A DNA stretch of 64,000 bases, from NCBI RefSeq assembly GCF_013408745.1, contig NZ_JACCBJ010000001.1:2666001-2730000 (forward strand). Direction: 5' to 3'. Below are positions 40,574 to 50,174 of this stretch, piece by piece; positions within the stretch are counted from its first letter, which is position 1, and each line of letters starts with the position of its first letter. The position numbers and the translations under genes are program-made. The notes below the pieces were generated by a model. That model did not search any database, was not told the DNA's origin, and saw only the letters and a program-made list of their open reading frames with translations. Source of the DNA: Leifsonia soli (GTDB lineage: Bacteria > Actinomycetota > Actinomycetes > Actinomycetales > Microbacteriaceae).

Positions 40574-41560
40574 AGCTCTGACCTGATCCCGTCGACGCCG
40601 GATCGGCGAGCGGCGATCGTGTTCAACCCGGGCAAGGTGCAGGTCGCCGCCCTGCGGACCGCCGTCGCCGCGGAGGAAGCCGCGGCCGGATGGGCGGAGT
40701 CCGCCTGGTTCGAAACCAGCGCCGCCGACGACGGGCGGGGCGCCGTTCAGGATGCTGCGGCGACCGGCCCGGACCTGATCGTCGTCGCGGGCGGCGACGG
40801 CACCCTTCGCGCCGCCGCGGAGGCGCTGGAGGGGACGGGCATCCCGATCGGCCTCCTCCCGTCGGGGACCGGCAACCTGTTCGCCCGCGAGCTGGGCCTG
40901 CCGCTGAACAACCTGCGGGCGGCGGTGACGGTCGCCTTCACGGGCCGCGACCGGCCGGTCGACCTGGGGCACGCGACCCTCGAGCGGCCGGACGGCGACG
41001 TCGTCGAGAGCGCGTTCCTCGTCATGGCCGGGATCGGCCTGGACGCCCAGATGGCCGCGAAGACGAATCAGAAGCTGAAGAAGCGGATCGGCTGGCTCGC
41101 CTACTCGGACCCGATCGCCCGCAGCATCCTCGGCAACCGGCAGTTCGACCTCACCTTCCGTTTGGACGACGAGCCGGAGGTGTCCACCCGCGCCCACACG
41201 GTCATCGTCGGCAACTCGGGCAGCCTCACGGCCGGCCTCCTGCTCATCCCGGCCGCGACGATCGACGACGGGTTGCTGGACGCCGTCATCCTGCGACCGG
41301 GGCGCGGCGGCGGCTGGACCAACATCGGCTACCGGCTCACGTTCAACCGGCTGCTGCACCGGACCGGCTTCGGCCGGTTCGTCGGCCGCCTGACCCCGGA
41401 ACCGCGCGCGATCCGCTACGCCCAGGCCCGGAAGCTGCAGGTGCGGTTCACCGAGCCGCAGGACATCCAGCTCGACGGCGACCCGAACGGCTCGGTGATC
41501 GCGGCGACCCTCACCGTGACGCACCACGCGCTGACGCTGCGGGTGCGGCTCAAGCACTGA
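40571..41560 (+). CDS. Diacylglycerol/lipid kinase family protein
   Basis: 329 residues of the DAGK catalytic family (DgkB/YegS-like), which phosphorylates diacylglycerol or a related lipid with ATP. Motifs: FNPGKV in the N-terminal lobe, the glycine-rich loop GGDGTLR at about residue 76, PSGTGNLFARELGLP, and a C-terminal LDGDPNG with the conserved Asp. The GTG start fits a leaderless promoter. Its stop overlaps that of the convergent dehydrogenase gene by 11 bases. Confidence 0.87.
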   Translation: MSSDLIPSTPDRRAAIVFNPGKVQVAALRTAVAAEEAAAGWAESAWFETSAADDGRGAVQDAAATGPDLIVVAGGDGTLRAAAEALEGTGIPIGLLPSGTGNLFARELGLPLNNLRAAVTVAFTGRDRPVDLGHATLERPDGDVVESAFLVMAGIGLDAQMAAKTNQKLKKRIGWLAYSDPIARSILGNRQFDLTFRLDDEPEVSTRAHTVIVGNSGSLTAGLLLIPAATIDDGLLDAVILRPGRGGGWTNIGYRLTFNRLLHRTGFGRFVGRLTPEPRAIRYAQARKLQVRFTEPQDIQLDGDPNGSVIAATLTVTHHALTLRVRLKH

Positions 41561-42560
41561 GAAGAAGGTCGTCCCTCATCACCTCGGCGCGGAAGGGGCG
41601 GCCGCCCGCGAACCGCTCCAGCTCGTCGAGTGCGGCGTCGGTCATCCGTTTCAGCTCCGACCCGAGCGATCCGGCGAGATGCGGCGTGACCAGGACGTTC
41701 GGAAGGCGGAGCAGCACCGAATCGTGCGGCAGCGGCTCCGGGTCCGTGACGTCGAGGATCGCGTTGAGCCGGCCGGACGCGCACTCGCGTTCGAGCGCGG
41801 CCGTGTCGACGAGGCTCCCGCGGGCCGTGTTGATCAGCGTCGCGTGCGTACGCAGCGCCGCAAGCCGGGGAGCATCGATCAGGTGCCGGGTGGCCGGGAG
41901 CTCCGGCGCGTGCAGGGAGAGCACATCCACCCGGGGAAGAAGCTCGTCCAGGGCGACGGGAGTCGCCCCGGACGCCCTGACCTCCGCAGGGTCGGCGAAC
42001 GGATCGGCGACGAGGCAGGTGACGTCGCCGAGCTGCTGGACGAGATCGACGACGCGTCTCCCGACCCGGCTGAACCCGACCACGCCGATCGTCCGGCCGA
42101 GGTTGGAGAGTTCGCCGTAGCGCGTGATGTGGAGGCCGTGGTCCGCGTGCGTCGATCGGTCCGCCGCGATGAAGGGCGCCTTCTTGCCCGCGAAGATGAT
42201 CGCTGCGAACGTGAACTCGGCCACCGGCACCGCGTTCGCTTCGGCCGCCGAGGTGGCTCTGATCCCGCGTTTCCAGAACTCCTCCGTCACCTGGGGGCGC
42301 ACGCTTCCCGCACAGTGCAGCATGGCCCGCAGCCTCGGCATCCGGTCGAGGAGTGCGGCGTCCAGCCGGGGCGCACCCCACCCGGTGAGCAGCACGTCGA
42401 CGGCGGCCAGGCGCCCGGCGACGGCCGGATCGTCCAGGTCGTCCGCGAAGACGGGGTCCGGCACGCGAGCGAGCCGGCGGAGCCGCGCCACCCGGGCGGC
42501 GTCGAACTGCCGCTCGAAGACGTCCCGCGCCATGACGACGAGCGCCTGCGGAGAGTCCAT
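41550..42560 (-). CDS. D-isomer-specific 2-hydroxyacid dehydrogenase
   Basis: 336 residues of the phosphoglycerate/glyoxylate dehydrogenase family. The Rossmann loop is GVVGFSRVGRRV at about residue 160. The catalytic Arg is in NTARGSLVD, the Glu in DPEPLP and the His in VTPHLAG, all present. It is divergent from the heparinase-like gene and starts the carbohydrate locus, so it may reduce or oxidise a sugar acid made there. Exact substrate unknown. Confidence 0.85.
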   Translation of the reverse strand: MDSPQALVVMARDVFERQFDAARVARLRRLARVPDPVFADDLDDPAVAGRLAAVDVLLTGWGAPRLDAALLDRMPRLRAMLHCAGSVRPQVTEEFWKRGIRATSAAEANAVPVAEFTFAAIIFAGKKAPFIAADRSTHADHGLHITRYGELSNLGRTIGVVGFSRVGRRVVDLVQQLGDVTCLVADPFADPAEVRASGATPVALDELLPRVDVLSLHAPELPATRHLIDAPRLAALRTHATLINTARGSLVDTAALERECASGRLNAILDVTDPEPLPHDSVLLRLPNVLVTPHLAGSLGSELKRMTDAALDELERFAGGRPFRAEVMRDDLLLSA

Positions 42561-42708
42561 CGTCGTGATCCGTCCTCCCTCTCCCGGCGAAGGCGCGGGT
42601 GTTGCGCGGCCGCCAGCACCAGTACATACTCATGCCCGTCTCATACGAACAGAACGATCACAGTCGAACACGAACACTCACGATGAGACGCTCGAGGAGG
42701 AGTCGCCA
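42561..42708. promoter_or_regulatory. Divergent regulatory region with GTCTCAT inverted repeat
   Basis: GTCTCAT (42638-42644) and ATGAGAC (42683-42689) face each other across 38 bases that hold several CGAACA repeats. It may bind the DeoR/LacI-hybrid regulator encoded downstream of the heparinase-like gene. GAGGAGG before 42709 is the ribosome site. Confidence 0.4.
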
Positions 42709-44730
42709 GTGAATCGCCCCCCGACCGCGGCAGAGCCCCATCCGGACGTCCTGGCTCGCGTGAGCGCCCACACCTCGCCTCCGGACGGCGTCCGCGCCAC
42801 CCCGTTCGCCGGGCCGTTGTGGCAGCAGTGGGGCGACCGCATGCGCGAGCCGGCACTCCGCGCGCGCTTCGTCCGCGCCGGGACGGAGGAGCTGCGGCGC
42901 CGGAGCGGCATCCCGGAGGCCGGTGACCGAAGCGTCTGGGCCGCGGCCGACCCGTCGACGATCACGACACTCCGCGACGCGGCGGAGGACGATCTCCGTC
43001 GGCCGTGGGCCGACGCGACCGCGACGCTCTTCGCCCGCTTCGTGCGCGACGGAGATCGCTCCCAGTATGAGCGGGCCGTCGCCGCACGCCAGCAGCGGCT
43101 CACCCGGGCCGTGGTCCTCGCGGCGTCGACCCGGGAGCCGGAGTGGATCGACGAAGCGGCCGACGGCGCCGTCCTGCTCTGCGAGCAGAGCACCTGGTGC
43201 CTCCCCGCTCACGACGACGCGCACGCACGACGCGGCTTCGCCGTGCCCGATACCGCGGCGCCGTACCTCGACCTCGCGGCGGGCGAGGTCGTCGCCCAGC
43301 TCGCGGTCGCCGATCGCGTGCTCGGAGCGGACTGGGCGCGGTCGTGGCCCGGTCTGCGGGAGCGCATCCGCCGGGAGGCCGAGACCCGGGTCTTCGCCCC
43401 CTTCGAGACGCGCGACGACCTCTGGTGGCTCGGCTACTGGCGCGAGGTCAACAACTGGAACCCGTGGATCCTCGGCAACGTGCTGCTGGCCGCGGTGCTC
43501 CTGCTCGACGATCCCGAGCGCGTGGCGAGGATGTCCGCGCGCGCTCTCGACAGCCTCGACCGCTACGTCGCGACCCTGCCGCCGGACGGCGCGATCGACG
43601 AGGGCGTCGCCTACTGGTGGAACGGCGCCGGCCGGATGCTGGAGCTTCTCGCCCTGATCGCGCAGCTCACCGACGGCGACCTCGAGGCCGGCGGGATGCC
43701 GCTCATCGGCGAGGTGCTGCGCTTCCCGATGCGGATGCAGCTCGGAGACGACTGGTACGTGAACGTCGCGGACGGCTGGGCCCGGAGCCGCCGCGAGGAG
43801 CCCTGGCAGCTGCCCTTCCGCTGGGCACTGCGCACCGGTGACCATCGGGTCGCCGACTGGGCGCGGGGAGGGCGCCGGCCCGGCTCGCCCGTCGCGCCCG
43901 TCACGGGCGGACTCCCGCGGCTGGTCCGCGCCGTCGCCGACCGGGAATGGCGCGACGCCGTGGCGGCCGGGGCGCCGCTGCCCCGCTGCGTGTGGCTCCC
44001 GTCCGTCCAGGTGCTGGTCCGCCGGGAGCGGGCCGGGGACTCCTCCGGGCTCGCCCTCGCCGCCAAGGGCGGGACGAACGACGAGAACCACAACCACAAG
44101 GACCTCGGCTCGTTCATCGTCGCCTCCGGCGGCAGGCCACTGCTGGTCGACATCGGCAAGCCGACGTACACCCGCGAGACGTTCAGTGCGGATCGGTATC
44201 GCATCCGCGCGATGCAGAGCGGCTGGCACAACGCGCCGTCGCCCCACGGGCTCGAGCAGGGGGAGGGACCGGGATTCCGGGCGCGGGTCGCGGGAGCGGC
44301 CCCGGCGGGCGAGCCGGGAGGCGAGAACGCCGACTCCGCCCCGCCGATCGACCTGGAGCTCGACCTCTCGACGGCGTACCCGCTCGGAGCGGACGAGTCG
44401 TGGCGGCGCCGGTTCCGCTTCGTCTCCTCCCGCCGGATCGAGGTCACGGACACCTGGCGGCTCACCTCTGCGGCGGACGGCTCCGCGACCGCGCTGCATC
44501 TGATCGCGGCCGGCGACGTGCGGCTGGTGGACGGCCGGGTCGTCGTGCGGGCCGACGGCCAGGGCATCGCCGTCCGCGTCGAGGGAGAGGGAGCCGCGCC
44601 GGCGCTCGAGGTCTGGCCGCTCGACGATCCCGAGCTCCGCGCGGTGTGGGGACCCTCGCTCACACGGATCACGTACGACCTCCCGTGGGCGGCCGGAACC
44701 GTCACCACCGTGGTCGAGGAGATCGGATGA
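42709..44730 (+). CDS. Heparinase II/III-family protein (polysaccharide lyase-like)
   Basis: 673 residues: an N-terminal alpha-barrel (alpha/alpha toroid) domain to about residue 400 with WREVNNWNPWI near 245, then a beta-sandwich heparinase II/III-like domain with the conserved NHNHKDLGSFIV stretch near 460 carrying the catalytic His. These enzymes cleave uronic-acid polysaccharides by beta-elimination. No signal peptide is seen, so it probably acts on imported oligosaccharides. The GTG follows GAGGAGG. The stop overlaps the regulator ATG (ATGA, 44727-44730). Confidence 0.82.
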   Translation: MNRPPTAAEPHPDVLARVSAHTSPPDGVRATPFAGPLWQQWGDRMREPALRARFVRAGTEELRRRSGIPEAGDRSVWAAADPSTITTLRDAAEDDLRRPWADATATLFARFVRDGDRSQYERAVAARQQRLTRAVVLAASTREPEWIDEAADGAVLLCEQSTWCLPAHDDAHARRGFAVPDTAAPYLDLAAGEVVAQLAVADRVLGADWARSWPGLRERIRREAETRVFAPFETRDDLWWLGYWREVNNWNPWILGNVLLAAVLLLDDPERVARMSARALDSLDRYVATLPPDGAIDEGVAYWWNGAGRMLELLALIAQLTDGDLEAGGMPLIGEVLRFPMRMQLGDDWYVNVADGWARSRREEPWQLPFRWALRTGDHRVADWARGGRRPGSPVAPVTGGLPRLVRAVADREWRDAVAAGAPLPRCVWLPSVQVLVRRERAGDSSGLALAAKGGTNDENHNHKDLGSFIVASGGRPLLVDIGKPTYTRETFSADRYRIRAMQSGWHNAPSPHGLEQGEGPGFRARVAGAAPAGEPGGENADSAPPIDLELDLSTAYPLGADESWRRRFRFVSSRRIEVTDTWRLTSAADGSATALHLIAAGDVRLVDGRVVVRADGQGIAVRVEGEGAAPALEVWPLDDPELRAVWGPSLTRITYDLPWAAGTVTTVVEEIG

Positions 44731-45851
44731 CCGGCAGGGAACCGCTCTACGCCATCCAGCGGCGGGAACGGATCATGGATGAGCTCCGCGCCCGCGGCGC
44801 CGTGAGCGTCAGCGTCCTGGCGGGCCGGCTCGGCGTCAGCGAGCTGACCGTGCGCCGCGACGTCAACGCGCTCGCGCAGCAGGGCCTCCTCACCCGGGTG
44901 CACGGCGGCGCGACCCTGCGCAGCGCCGTGGATGCGGGACGCCCTGGCGCTCTCGTGCCACTGCCCGCGAAGTACACGCTCGGCATGGTGGTGCCGTCGC
45001 TCGACTACTACTGGCCCGCGATCGTGCACGGCGCGCGTGCGCAGGCCGCCCAGCGGCGCGCCTCGCTCCTGCTGCGGGCGTCCACCTACGACCCTCGGGA
45101 CAACCGTCGCCAGGTCGAGGCCCTGCTGGCGATGCCCGGTCTGCACGGCCTGATCGTCGCCCCGGAGACGTCCGGCGAGGTCGCCACGGCGACCCTCCGC
45201 TGGCTCGACTCGCTGCCGATCCCCGTCGTGCTCGCCGAACGGCGGGTGCGCATGGCGGAGGCCCCGCACCTCGACAGCGTCGCCTCCGACCACGCGGCGG
45301 GCGCGGCGCTGGCCGTGCAGCATCTGCACGAGGTCGGGCACACCCGGATCGGCCTCTTCCTGGAGAGCGACAGCCCGACCGGACGCTACGTCCGCCTCGG
45401 CTGGCGCGCCGCGCTCGGCTCGCTGGGCCTGCCGACGGACGTCGCGACGCTCGACGGCATCCGGTTCGACGCACCGGGCCGGGAGCGGGCGATGGATGAC
45501 GCCATCGACCTCATCCGGAGCACCGGCACCACGGCGGTGATCGTCCTCCCCGACCCGCAGGCCATCGCGCTGGAGCAGCACGCCATCGACCGCGGCGTGC
45601 GCGTTCCCCACGACCTGGCGATCGTCGCATACGACGACGACGTCGCCCGGTTCGGCGACCCGCCCATCACCGCGGTCCGGCCGCCCAAGGAGTACGTGGG
45701 GCGCGAGGCGGTCGACCTGCTCATCGCCCGGCTGGAAGGCGGCCCCGGGCGTCCGGCGCACCGGATGAAACTCAGCCCCGAGCTGCAGATCCGGGCGTCG
45801 TCCCTCCCGGCATCGATCGCGCCTCTTGACCCGGACGCCGACGAATCATAG
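44727..45851 (+). CDS. DeoR-type HTH fused to LacI/periplasmic-binding-like ligand domain
   Basis: 374 residues. The N-terminal helix-turn-helix is DeoR-like (ERIMDELRARGAVSVSVLAGRLGVSELTVRRDVNAL, quoted in part as GVSELTVRRDV), with a wing LTRVHGGATL. Residues from about 85 on match the LacI-family sugar-binding core: LGMVVPSLDYYWP, then DHAAGAALAVQHL and the C-terminal DDDVARFGDPPITAVRPP. This hybrid is a known actinobacterial regulator type. Coupled to the heparinase-like gene, it probably senses a breakdown sugar and controls this locus. Confidence 0.85.
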   Translation: MTGREPLYAIQRRERIMDELRARGAVSVSVLAGRLGVSELTVRRDVNALAQQGLLTRVHGGATLRSAVDAGRPGALVPLPAKYTLGMVVPSLDYYWPAIVHGARAQAAQRRASLLLRASTYDPRDNRRQVEALLAMPGLHGLIVAPETSGEVATATLRWLDSLPIPVVLAERRVRMAEAPHLDSVASDHAAGAALAVQHLHEVGHTRIGLFLESDSPTGRYVRLGWRAALGSLGLPTDVATLDGIRFDAPGRERAMDDAIDLIRSTGTTAVIVLPDPQAIALEQHAIDRGVRVPHDLAIVAYDDDVARFGDPPITAVRPPKEYVGREAVDLLIARLEGGPGRPAHRMKLSPELQIRASSLPASIAPLDPDADES

Positions 45852-45875
45852 ATTATCGATTACTCACAATCGATT
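45851..45875 (+). promoter_or_regulatory. Operator-like sites upstream of the beta-helix gene
   Basis: GATTATCGATTA (45851-45862) and AATCGATT (45868-45875). The first matches 12 bases of the GCGATTATCGATTAT motif at 47971 and 57067. It is in the only AT-rich stretch before the gene. Confidence 0.55.
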
Positions 45876-45884
45876 GGAGCAATG

Positions 45885-47894
45885 ATGCTCGGATTCACTC
45901 GTGCCCGCTCACGGAGTGCCGGTCTCGCCGGCGCCGGAGCCACCGCGACGGCGCTCATACTCGCCATCGCGACCGCCGCCTCTCCCGCGTCGGCGGCTCC
46001 CCCGCCGGGCCACCATCACGGACACGGCGCGACCCTGTACGTCTCCGAGGGCGCCGCCCGCGTCGGCAACGGCCGATCGCCGCAGACACCGCTGCCCAGC
46101 ATCCAGGAGTGCGCCGATCAGGCGCAGCCCGGCGACACCTGCGTCATCCAGTCGGGCACCTACGAGGAGACGGTCACGCCTCCCCGCTCCGGCACGAGCA
46201 CGCAGCCCATCACGTTCGCGGCCGCGCCGGGCGCCGAGGTCGTGGTCAGCGGCGCCGAGCAGCTCACCGGATTCACGCCCGTCGGCCAGACACAACTGGA
46301 TGCCGTGGTCGCCACCGACCCGTTCGCGGCGAACTCGCTGTTCAGCCAGGCGGTCGGCGCCGGCAAGATCTACAGCGTCGCCGCCGATCTCGGAGACGCC
46401 GGAGGCGAAGCCCAGGTCTTCACCGACGAGACGATGGACATCGAGGCCTCGTACCCGTTCCCCGGAACGGACCTGCTCGACCCGACGGTGGAGCGGGCGG
46501 ATGCCGGAACGGCCGACGCGACCATCGTCGACTCCACGCTGACCCGTCCGGCCGGCTACTGGAACGGGGCCCGCGCGCTCACGTCGTACTGGTACGTCAC
46601 GGCGACGGGGACGGTCGCGAGCTCGGCCGTCGGGTCCGTCACGCTCACGACGGCTCCGCCCTGCGTCCACAAGGTCGTGCCGACGGACACCTGGTTCCGC
46701 CTCTCGGGCAAGATCGGCGAGCTCGGGCATCCCGGATCGTACTTCTACGACGCGCAGGCCAAGCGCCTGTACGTCTACAGCGACGACGACCCGAACGGCC
46801 ACCGCATCGAGGCGAAGACGCGCGACCTCGCGTTCGACCTCTCCGCGGTGAGCAACGTCCACGTGAAGGGGATCGGGCTGTTCGGCGCCACCATCCGCAC
46901 CGGCGACAGCAGCACCGGAGTGGTGCTCGACGACATCGACGGCAAATACCTCAGCCACTATTGGGACGTCACCCAGGGCGCGACCGACTGCGGCGCGAAC
47001 GTGACGCGCGGCGTCACGACGAGCGGCATCATCATCAAGGGCACCGGCAACACGATCAAGAACAGCCACCTGCAGTACAGCGCGGGCAACGGCATCTCGC
47101 TGGGAGGCTACGGGAACACCGCCATCGACAATGTGATCACCGACGTGGATTACGCCGGCACGTACGCGGCAGCCGTCGCCGTCCAGGGCCACAGCCAGAC
47201 CGTGACCCACAACACGATGGCCCGGACGGGCCGGAGCGGCATCAACCTGCAATGGAACGGCGTCGCGGGCACGACCGCCGGCCCCGACCGGATCGCCTAC
47301 AACGACATCTCCGGCCACGCGACGCTCAGCGTGGACACGGCGGCGATCTACTCGTGCTGCTCGTCGCACATGGAGGGGACCCGCATCGACCACAACGTCC
47401 TCCACGATCCGGATCCGCGTCCGGGCGGCGTGTACCCGTTCGGGATCTCGGGCATCTACGCGGACAACGGGATGAGCGACCTCCAGATCGACAACAACGT
47501 CGGGTGGGGCAATCACGAAGGGACCGTCGAACTGAACGGCCTCGGCACCGGATCGCACGACAACCTCGTCTACAACAACACGGGGGGCATGACCCTCTTC
47601 TACGTGAAGGAGGCAGGCCAGTCGACCGGGACGAAGATCGTCAACAACATCGGGCCGATCACCGGCCTCGCCGGTGCGACCGACGGCGGCCTCGTGCTGT
47701 CGAACAACCTGATCGACGGTGATCCGCTGTTCGTGGATGCGGCAGCGCACGACTACCGGCTGCAGGCGGGCTCCCCGGCCCGCAACGCGGCGATCGCGCT
47801 GCCGGGCGTGAACGACGGATCGACCGATCCCACCCCGAGCCTCGGGGCGTTCCAGTACGGCGCGGCGCCGTGGACGGCGGGCGCGCGTCCCTGA
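45885..47894 (+). CDS. Secreted right-handed beta-helix protein (polysaccharide lyase-like)
   Basis: 669 residues. A signal peptide ends at about SPASA (residue 35). A beta-sandwich region follows, then from about 300 to 600 a run of short repeats with N-x-I/N-x-V spacing (for example NTIKNSHLQYSAGNGISLGG read in parts as GNTIKNSHL and AGNGISL) typical of a parallel beta-helix as in alginate/chondroitin lyases of PL6 type. Secretion and the neighbouring lyase-like and SGNH genes suggest extracellular attack on an acidic polysaccharide. ATG at 45885 has GGAG at five bases; the ATG at 45882 is too close. Confidence 0.8.
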   Translation: MLGFTRARSRSAGLAGAGATATALILAIATAASPASAAPPPGHHHGHGATLYVSEGAARVGNGRSPQTPLPSIQECADQAQPGDTCVIQSGTYEETVTPPRSGTSTQPITFAAAPGAEVVVSGAEQLTGFTPVGQTQLDAVVATDPFAANSLFSQAVGAGKIYSVAADLGDAGGEAQVFTDETMDIEASYPFPGTDLLDPTVERADAGTADATIVDSTLTRPAGYWNGARALTSYWYVTATGTVASSAVGSVTLTTAPPCVHKVVPTDTWFRLSGKIGELGHPGSYFYDAQAKRLYVYSDDDPNGHRIEAKTRDLAFDLSAVSNVHVKGIGLFGATIRTGDSSTGVVLDDIDGKYLSHYWDVTQGATDCGANVTRGVTTSGIIIKGTGNTIKNSHLQYSAGNGISLGGYGNTAIDNVITDVDYAGTYAAAVAVQGHSQTVTHNTMARTGRSGINLQWNGVAGTTAGPDRIAYNDISGHATLSVDTAAIYSCCSSHMEGTRIDHNVLHDPDPRPGGVYPFGISGIYADNGMSDLQIDNNVGWGNHEGTVELNGLGTGSHDNLVYNNTGGMTLFYVKEAGQSTGTKIVNNIGPITGLAGATDGGLVLSNNLIDGDPLFVDAAAHDYRLQAGSPARNAAIALPGVNDGSTDPTPSLGAFQYGAAPWTAGARP

Positions 47895-47970
47895 TCGGCA
47901 TCGAGCGGGGGCCGCGCCGAGCGCGGTCCCCGCTCTCCGACGACGGGCGCTCTCGCGCCACGCGATTCCA

Positions 47971-47988
47971 GCGATTATCGATTATGCT
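47971..47988 (+). promoter_or_regulatory. Operator GCGATTATCGATTAT overlapping the -10 of the SGNH gene
   Basis: GCGATTATCGATTAT at 47971-47985 overlaps the probable -10 TATGCT (47983-47988), 41 bases before the ATG. The identical 15 bases occur on the minus strand at 57067-57053 in the same position relative to a -10. Confidence 0.65.
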
Positions 47989-48028
47989 GGACGGACGCGC
48001 ACGGCAGCGCGTCGATCGAAGGGACGAC

Positions 48029-48691
48029 ATGACGCAACGACTGGTCTTCGCAGGCGACTCGATCACGGATGCGGGGCGCGATCGCTCCGACGACCGGTCG
48101 CTCGGCGACGGCTACGTGGCGATGATCGCGGCGGAACTCGCGGCACAGGGGGCCGATGCCGTCGTGATCAACCGGGGGATCGCCGGAGATCGTGCCGCCG
48201 ACCTGGAACGGCGGTGGGAGCGGGACGTCCTGGCCGAGCACCCCGACGTCCTGACCGTCTACGTCGGGGTGAACGACATGTGGCGCCGCTTCGACAGCGA
48301 CGACCCGACGACGGCCGCCGCCTTCGAGGCGACCTACCGTCGCCTGCTCGAACCACTGGAGGCCGGTCCGCTGGCGACCGGTCCGCTGGCGGCCGGTCCG
48401 CTGGTGCTCATCGAGCCGTACTTCGTCCCCGTCCATGCCGAGCAGCGCGGATGGCTCGACGACCTGGACGAGAAGCGGGCCGGGGTGGCCCGGCTGGCGC
48501 GCGAGACCGGCGCAAGCCTGGTCCTGCTGCACGACCGGATGACACGCGCGGCCGACGAGAACGGCACGGCCGCCATCGCCCCGGACGGCGTCCACCCCAC
48601 GCCGGCCGGCTCCCGGATCATCGCGGACGCCTGGCTCGCCGCCTTCTCGGACGTCTCCCCCGCCGGGACGCAGGCGGGGGCACGGCGATGA
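48029..48691 (+). CDS. SGNH/GDSL-family hydrolase
   Basis: 220 residues with all four SGNH blocks: FAGDSITD (Ser at about residue 10), the Gly in NRGIAGDR, GVNDMW (Asn) and DGVHPT (Asp/His). Probably a carbohydrate esterase or lipase-like deacylase. No signal peptide. A 15-bp tandem repeat near 48362-48407 encodes AGPLATGPLAAGPL. GAAGGGA precedes the ATG. The stop overlaps the FadR-type gene ATG (ATGA, 48688-48691), so the two form an operon under the GCGATTATCGATTAT promoter. Confidence 0.83.
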   Translation: MTQRLVFAGDSITDAGRDRSDDRSLGDGYVAMIAAELAAQGADAVVINRGIAGDRAADLERRWERDVLAEHPDVLTVYVGVNDMWRRFDSDDPTTAAAFEATYRRLLEPLEAGPLATGPLAAGPLVLIEPYFVPVHAEQRGWLDDLDEKRAGVARLARETGASLVLLHDRMTRAADENGTAAIAPDGVHPTPAGSRIIADAWLAAFSDVSPAGTQAGARR

Positions 48692-49365
48692 CCGATCCGT
48701 TCACGTCGCTCGCCGGCCTCAAGCGCGGACTGCTCTCCGACCAGATCTACGAGCTGATGAAGTCGATGATCAAAGACGGGACCCTCCCCCCGGGCGAACA
48801 GCTGGTCGAGTCGCAGCTCGCCAAGCGCATGCAGGTGAGTCAGGCCCCGGTGCGCGAAGCCCTGAAGCAACTCGCGCACGAGGGCCTGGTCTCGCACGTG
48901 CGGCACCTCGGCAACTTCGTCGCGAGCTACTCCGAGGAGGAGTTCATGCAGGCGAGGGCCGCGCGGGCGGAGCTGGAGGCGATCGCCGGCAGGCTCGCGT
49001 GCGGCACCCTGTCCCCGGCCGTCCACGCCCACCTCGCCGCCCTGATCGAGCAGATGCACGCAGCGGCGGACTCCGGCGACCTCGACGCGTTCCGCGAGCT
49101 GGACTTCACGTTCCACCGCTCGGTCGTCGAGGCGAGCGGAAACAGCTATCTGCCGCGGATGTGGGACATCATCGAACCGGGGCTGCGGTCGATGCACGTG
49201 CTCGGCGACCCCAGCTTCGAGGGCGACTGGCACGAGGTGGCTGACTGGCACCGCAGCCTGCTGGACCTGCTGGACGGGGACGACCCCGCCGCAGCATCCG
49301 CCCTGTTCCGCGCGCACGCGGCGGGGACGCTGCTCGAGGATCCCCCGGCGGATCAGACCCGGTAG
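48688..49365 (+). CDS. GntR-family regulator, FadR (FCD) subfamily
   Basis: 225 residues: winged helix at about 15-75 (LAKRMQVSQAPVREALKQLAHEGLV read in part as VSQAPVREALKQL) and a C-terminal all-helical FCD ligand domain with the metal-binding pattern D-x3-H in ELDFTFHRSVV and further histidines near DWHEVADWHRSL. FadR-subfamily regulators often control sugar-acid catabolism. It is the best candidate to bind GCGATTATCGATTAT in front of its own operon, the beta-helix gene and the importer operon. Its end overlaps the convergent amidohydrolase gene by 13 bases. Confidence 0.87.
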   Translation: MTDPFTSLAGLKRGLLSDQIYELMKSMIKDGTLPPGEQLVESQLAKRMQVSQAPVREALKQLAHEGLVSHVRHLGNFVASYSEEEFMQARAARAELEAIAGRLACGTLSPAVHAHLAALIEQMHAAADSGDLDAFRELDFTFHRSVVEASGNSYLPRMWDIIEPGLRSMHVLGDPSFEGDWHEVADWHRSLLDLLDGDDPAAASALFRAHAAGTLLEDPPADQTR

Positions 49366-50174
49366 AGGGCACGGGCGGTTCCGCCCCAGAACGCGGCATC
49401 GCCCGCCGCGCCGAGGGCGGGGAGAGCGGCGGCCGTCCGAGCGACGATCTCGTCGTAGGGGGCGATGCGGGCGGACATCGGCCAATCGCTGCCGAAGAGC
49501 AGGCGCTGCGCGCCGAAAGCGTCGACCGCCACGGACAGAGCACGGCGCAGTCGCCGGTCGGCGCGCCCGGTGACCACCCCGGACGCCTTGGCCGCGAGGT
49601 TCGGCCGGGCCGCCGCGGCGGCGAGAGCCGCCGCCCAGCTCTCATCCGGCTCGGCCGCACCGAGTCCGAGATGGCAGACCACGAACGTCGTCGCCGGATG
49701 ACGCGAGGCCACGACGCCGACGGCCGGGAGCTGCTCGGGACGGACGAGGAACTCCACGACCCCGCCGTCGGCGCCGATCCCCTCGCAGAGCTCGTCGAGG
49801 CCGGCGACATCGGCCAGGTCGGCACGCCGCCCGGGGACCGCGACGCGGACGCCCCGGACGACCCCGCTCCGCGCGACACCCGCAGACGCCGATCCGGGGG
49901 CGGCGACGGGGTCGTACTGGACGACAACGCCCGCGAGCAGGGGATGCCGCAGAGCGGTGAGCCAGCGCACCTCGTCCGTCGTATCGGCCGCCTGCACCGC
50001 GATGGCGGCCGCGATCGGGCCGATCGGGGTGGTCGCGCGCGCCGATCGCTCCGCGAGATCGGCGGCATCCGCCACCTCCGGCAGGCCGAGTTCCGGCCGG
50101 AACCACGCGAGCGAGAACCGGCCGGTGTCCCACAGGTGGACGTGCGCGTCGACGGCCCCGCCGGAGGCGATCAC
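49353..50174 (-). CDS. Amidohydrolase-2 family protein (fuconolactonase-like)
   Basis: 273 residues of the COG3618 type. The N-terminal metal motif is DAHVHLWD, with later ligands in VVCHLGLG and the Asp in LLFGSDWP. Known relatives hydrolyse lactones of sugar acids such as L-fuconolactone. The GTG overlaps the aldo/keto reductase stop (GTGA, 50171-50174). As the last gene of the importer operon it probably opens a lactone made by the preceding aldo/keto reductase. Confidence 0.82.
   Translation of the reverse strand: MIASGGAVDAHVHLWDTGRFSLAWFRPELGLPEVADAADLAERSARATTPIGPIAAAIAVQAADTTDEVRWLTALRHPLLAGVVVQYDPVAAPGSASAGVARSGVVRGVRVAVPGRRADLADVAGLDELCEGIGADGGVVEFLVRPEQLPAVGVVASRHPATTFVVCHLGLGAAEPDESWAAALAAAAARPNLAAKASGVVTGRADRRLRRALSVAVDAFGAQRLLFGSDWPMSARIAPYDEIVARTAAALPALGAAGDAAFWGGTARALYRV

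Noticed and set aside
48362..48407. 15-bp tandem repeat in the SGNH gene as a functional switch
   Set aside because: It stays in frame and encodes a neutral AGPL-type loop, so it is probably simple slippage.
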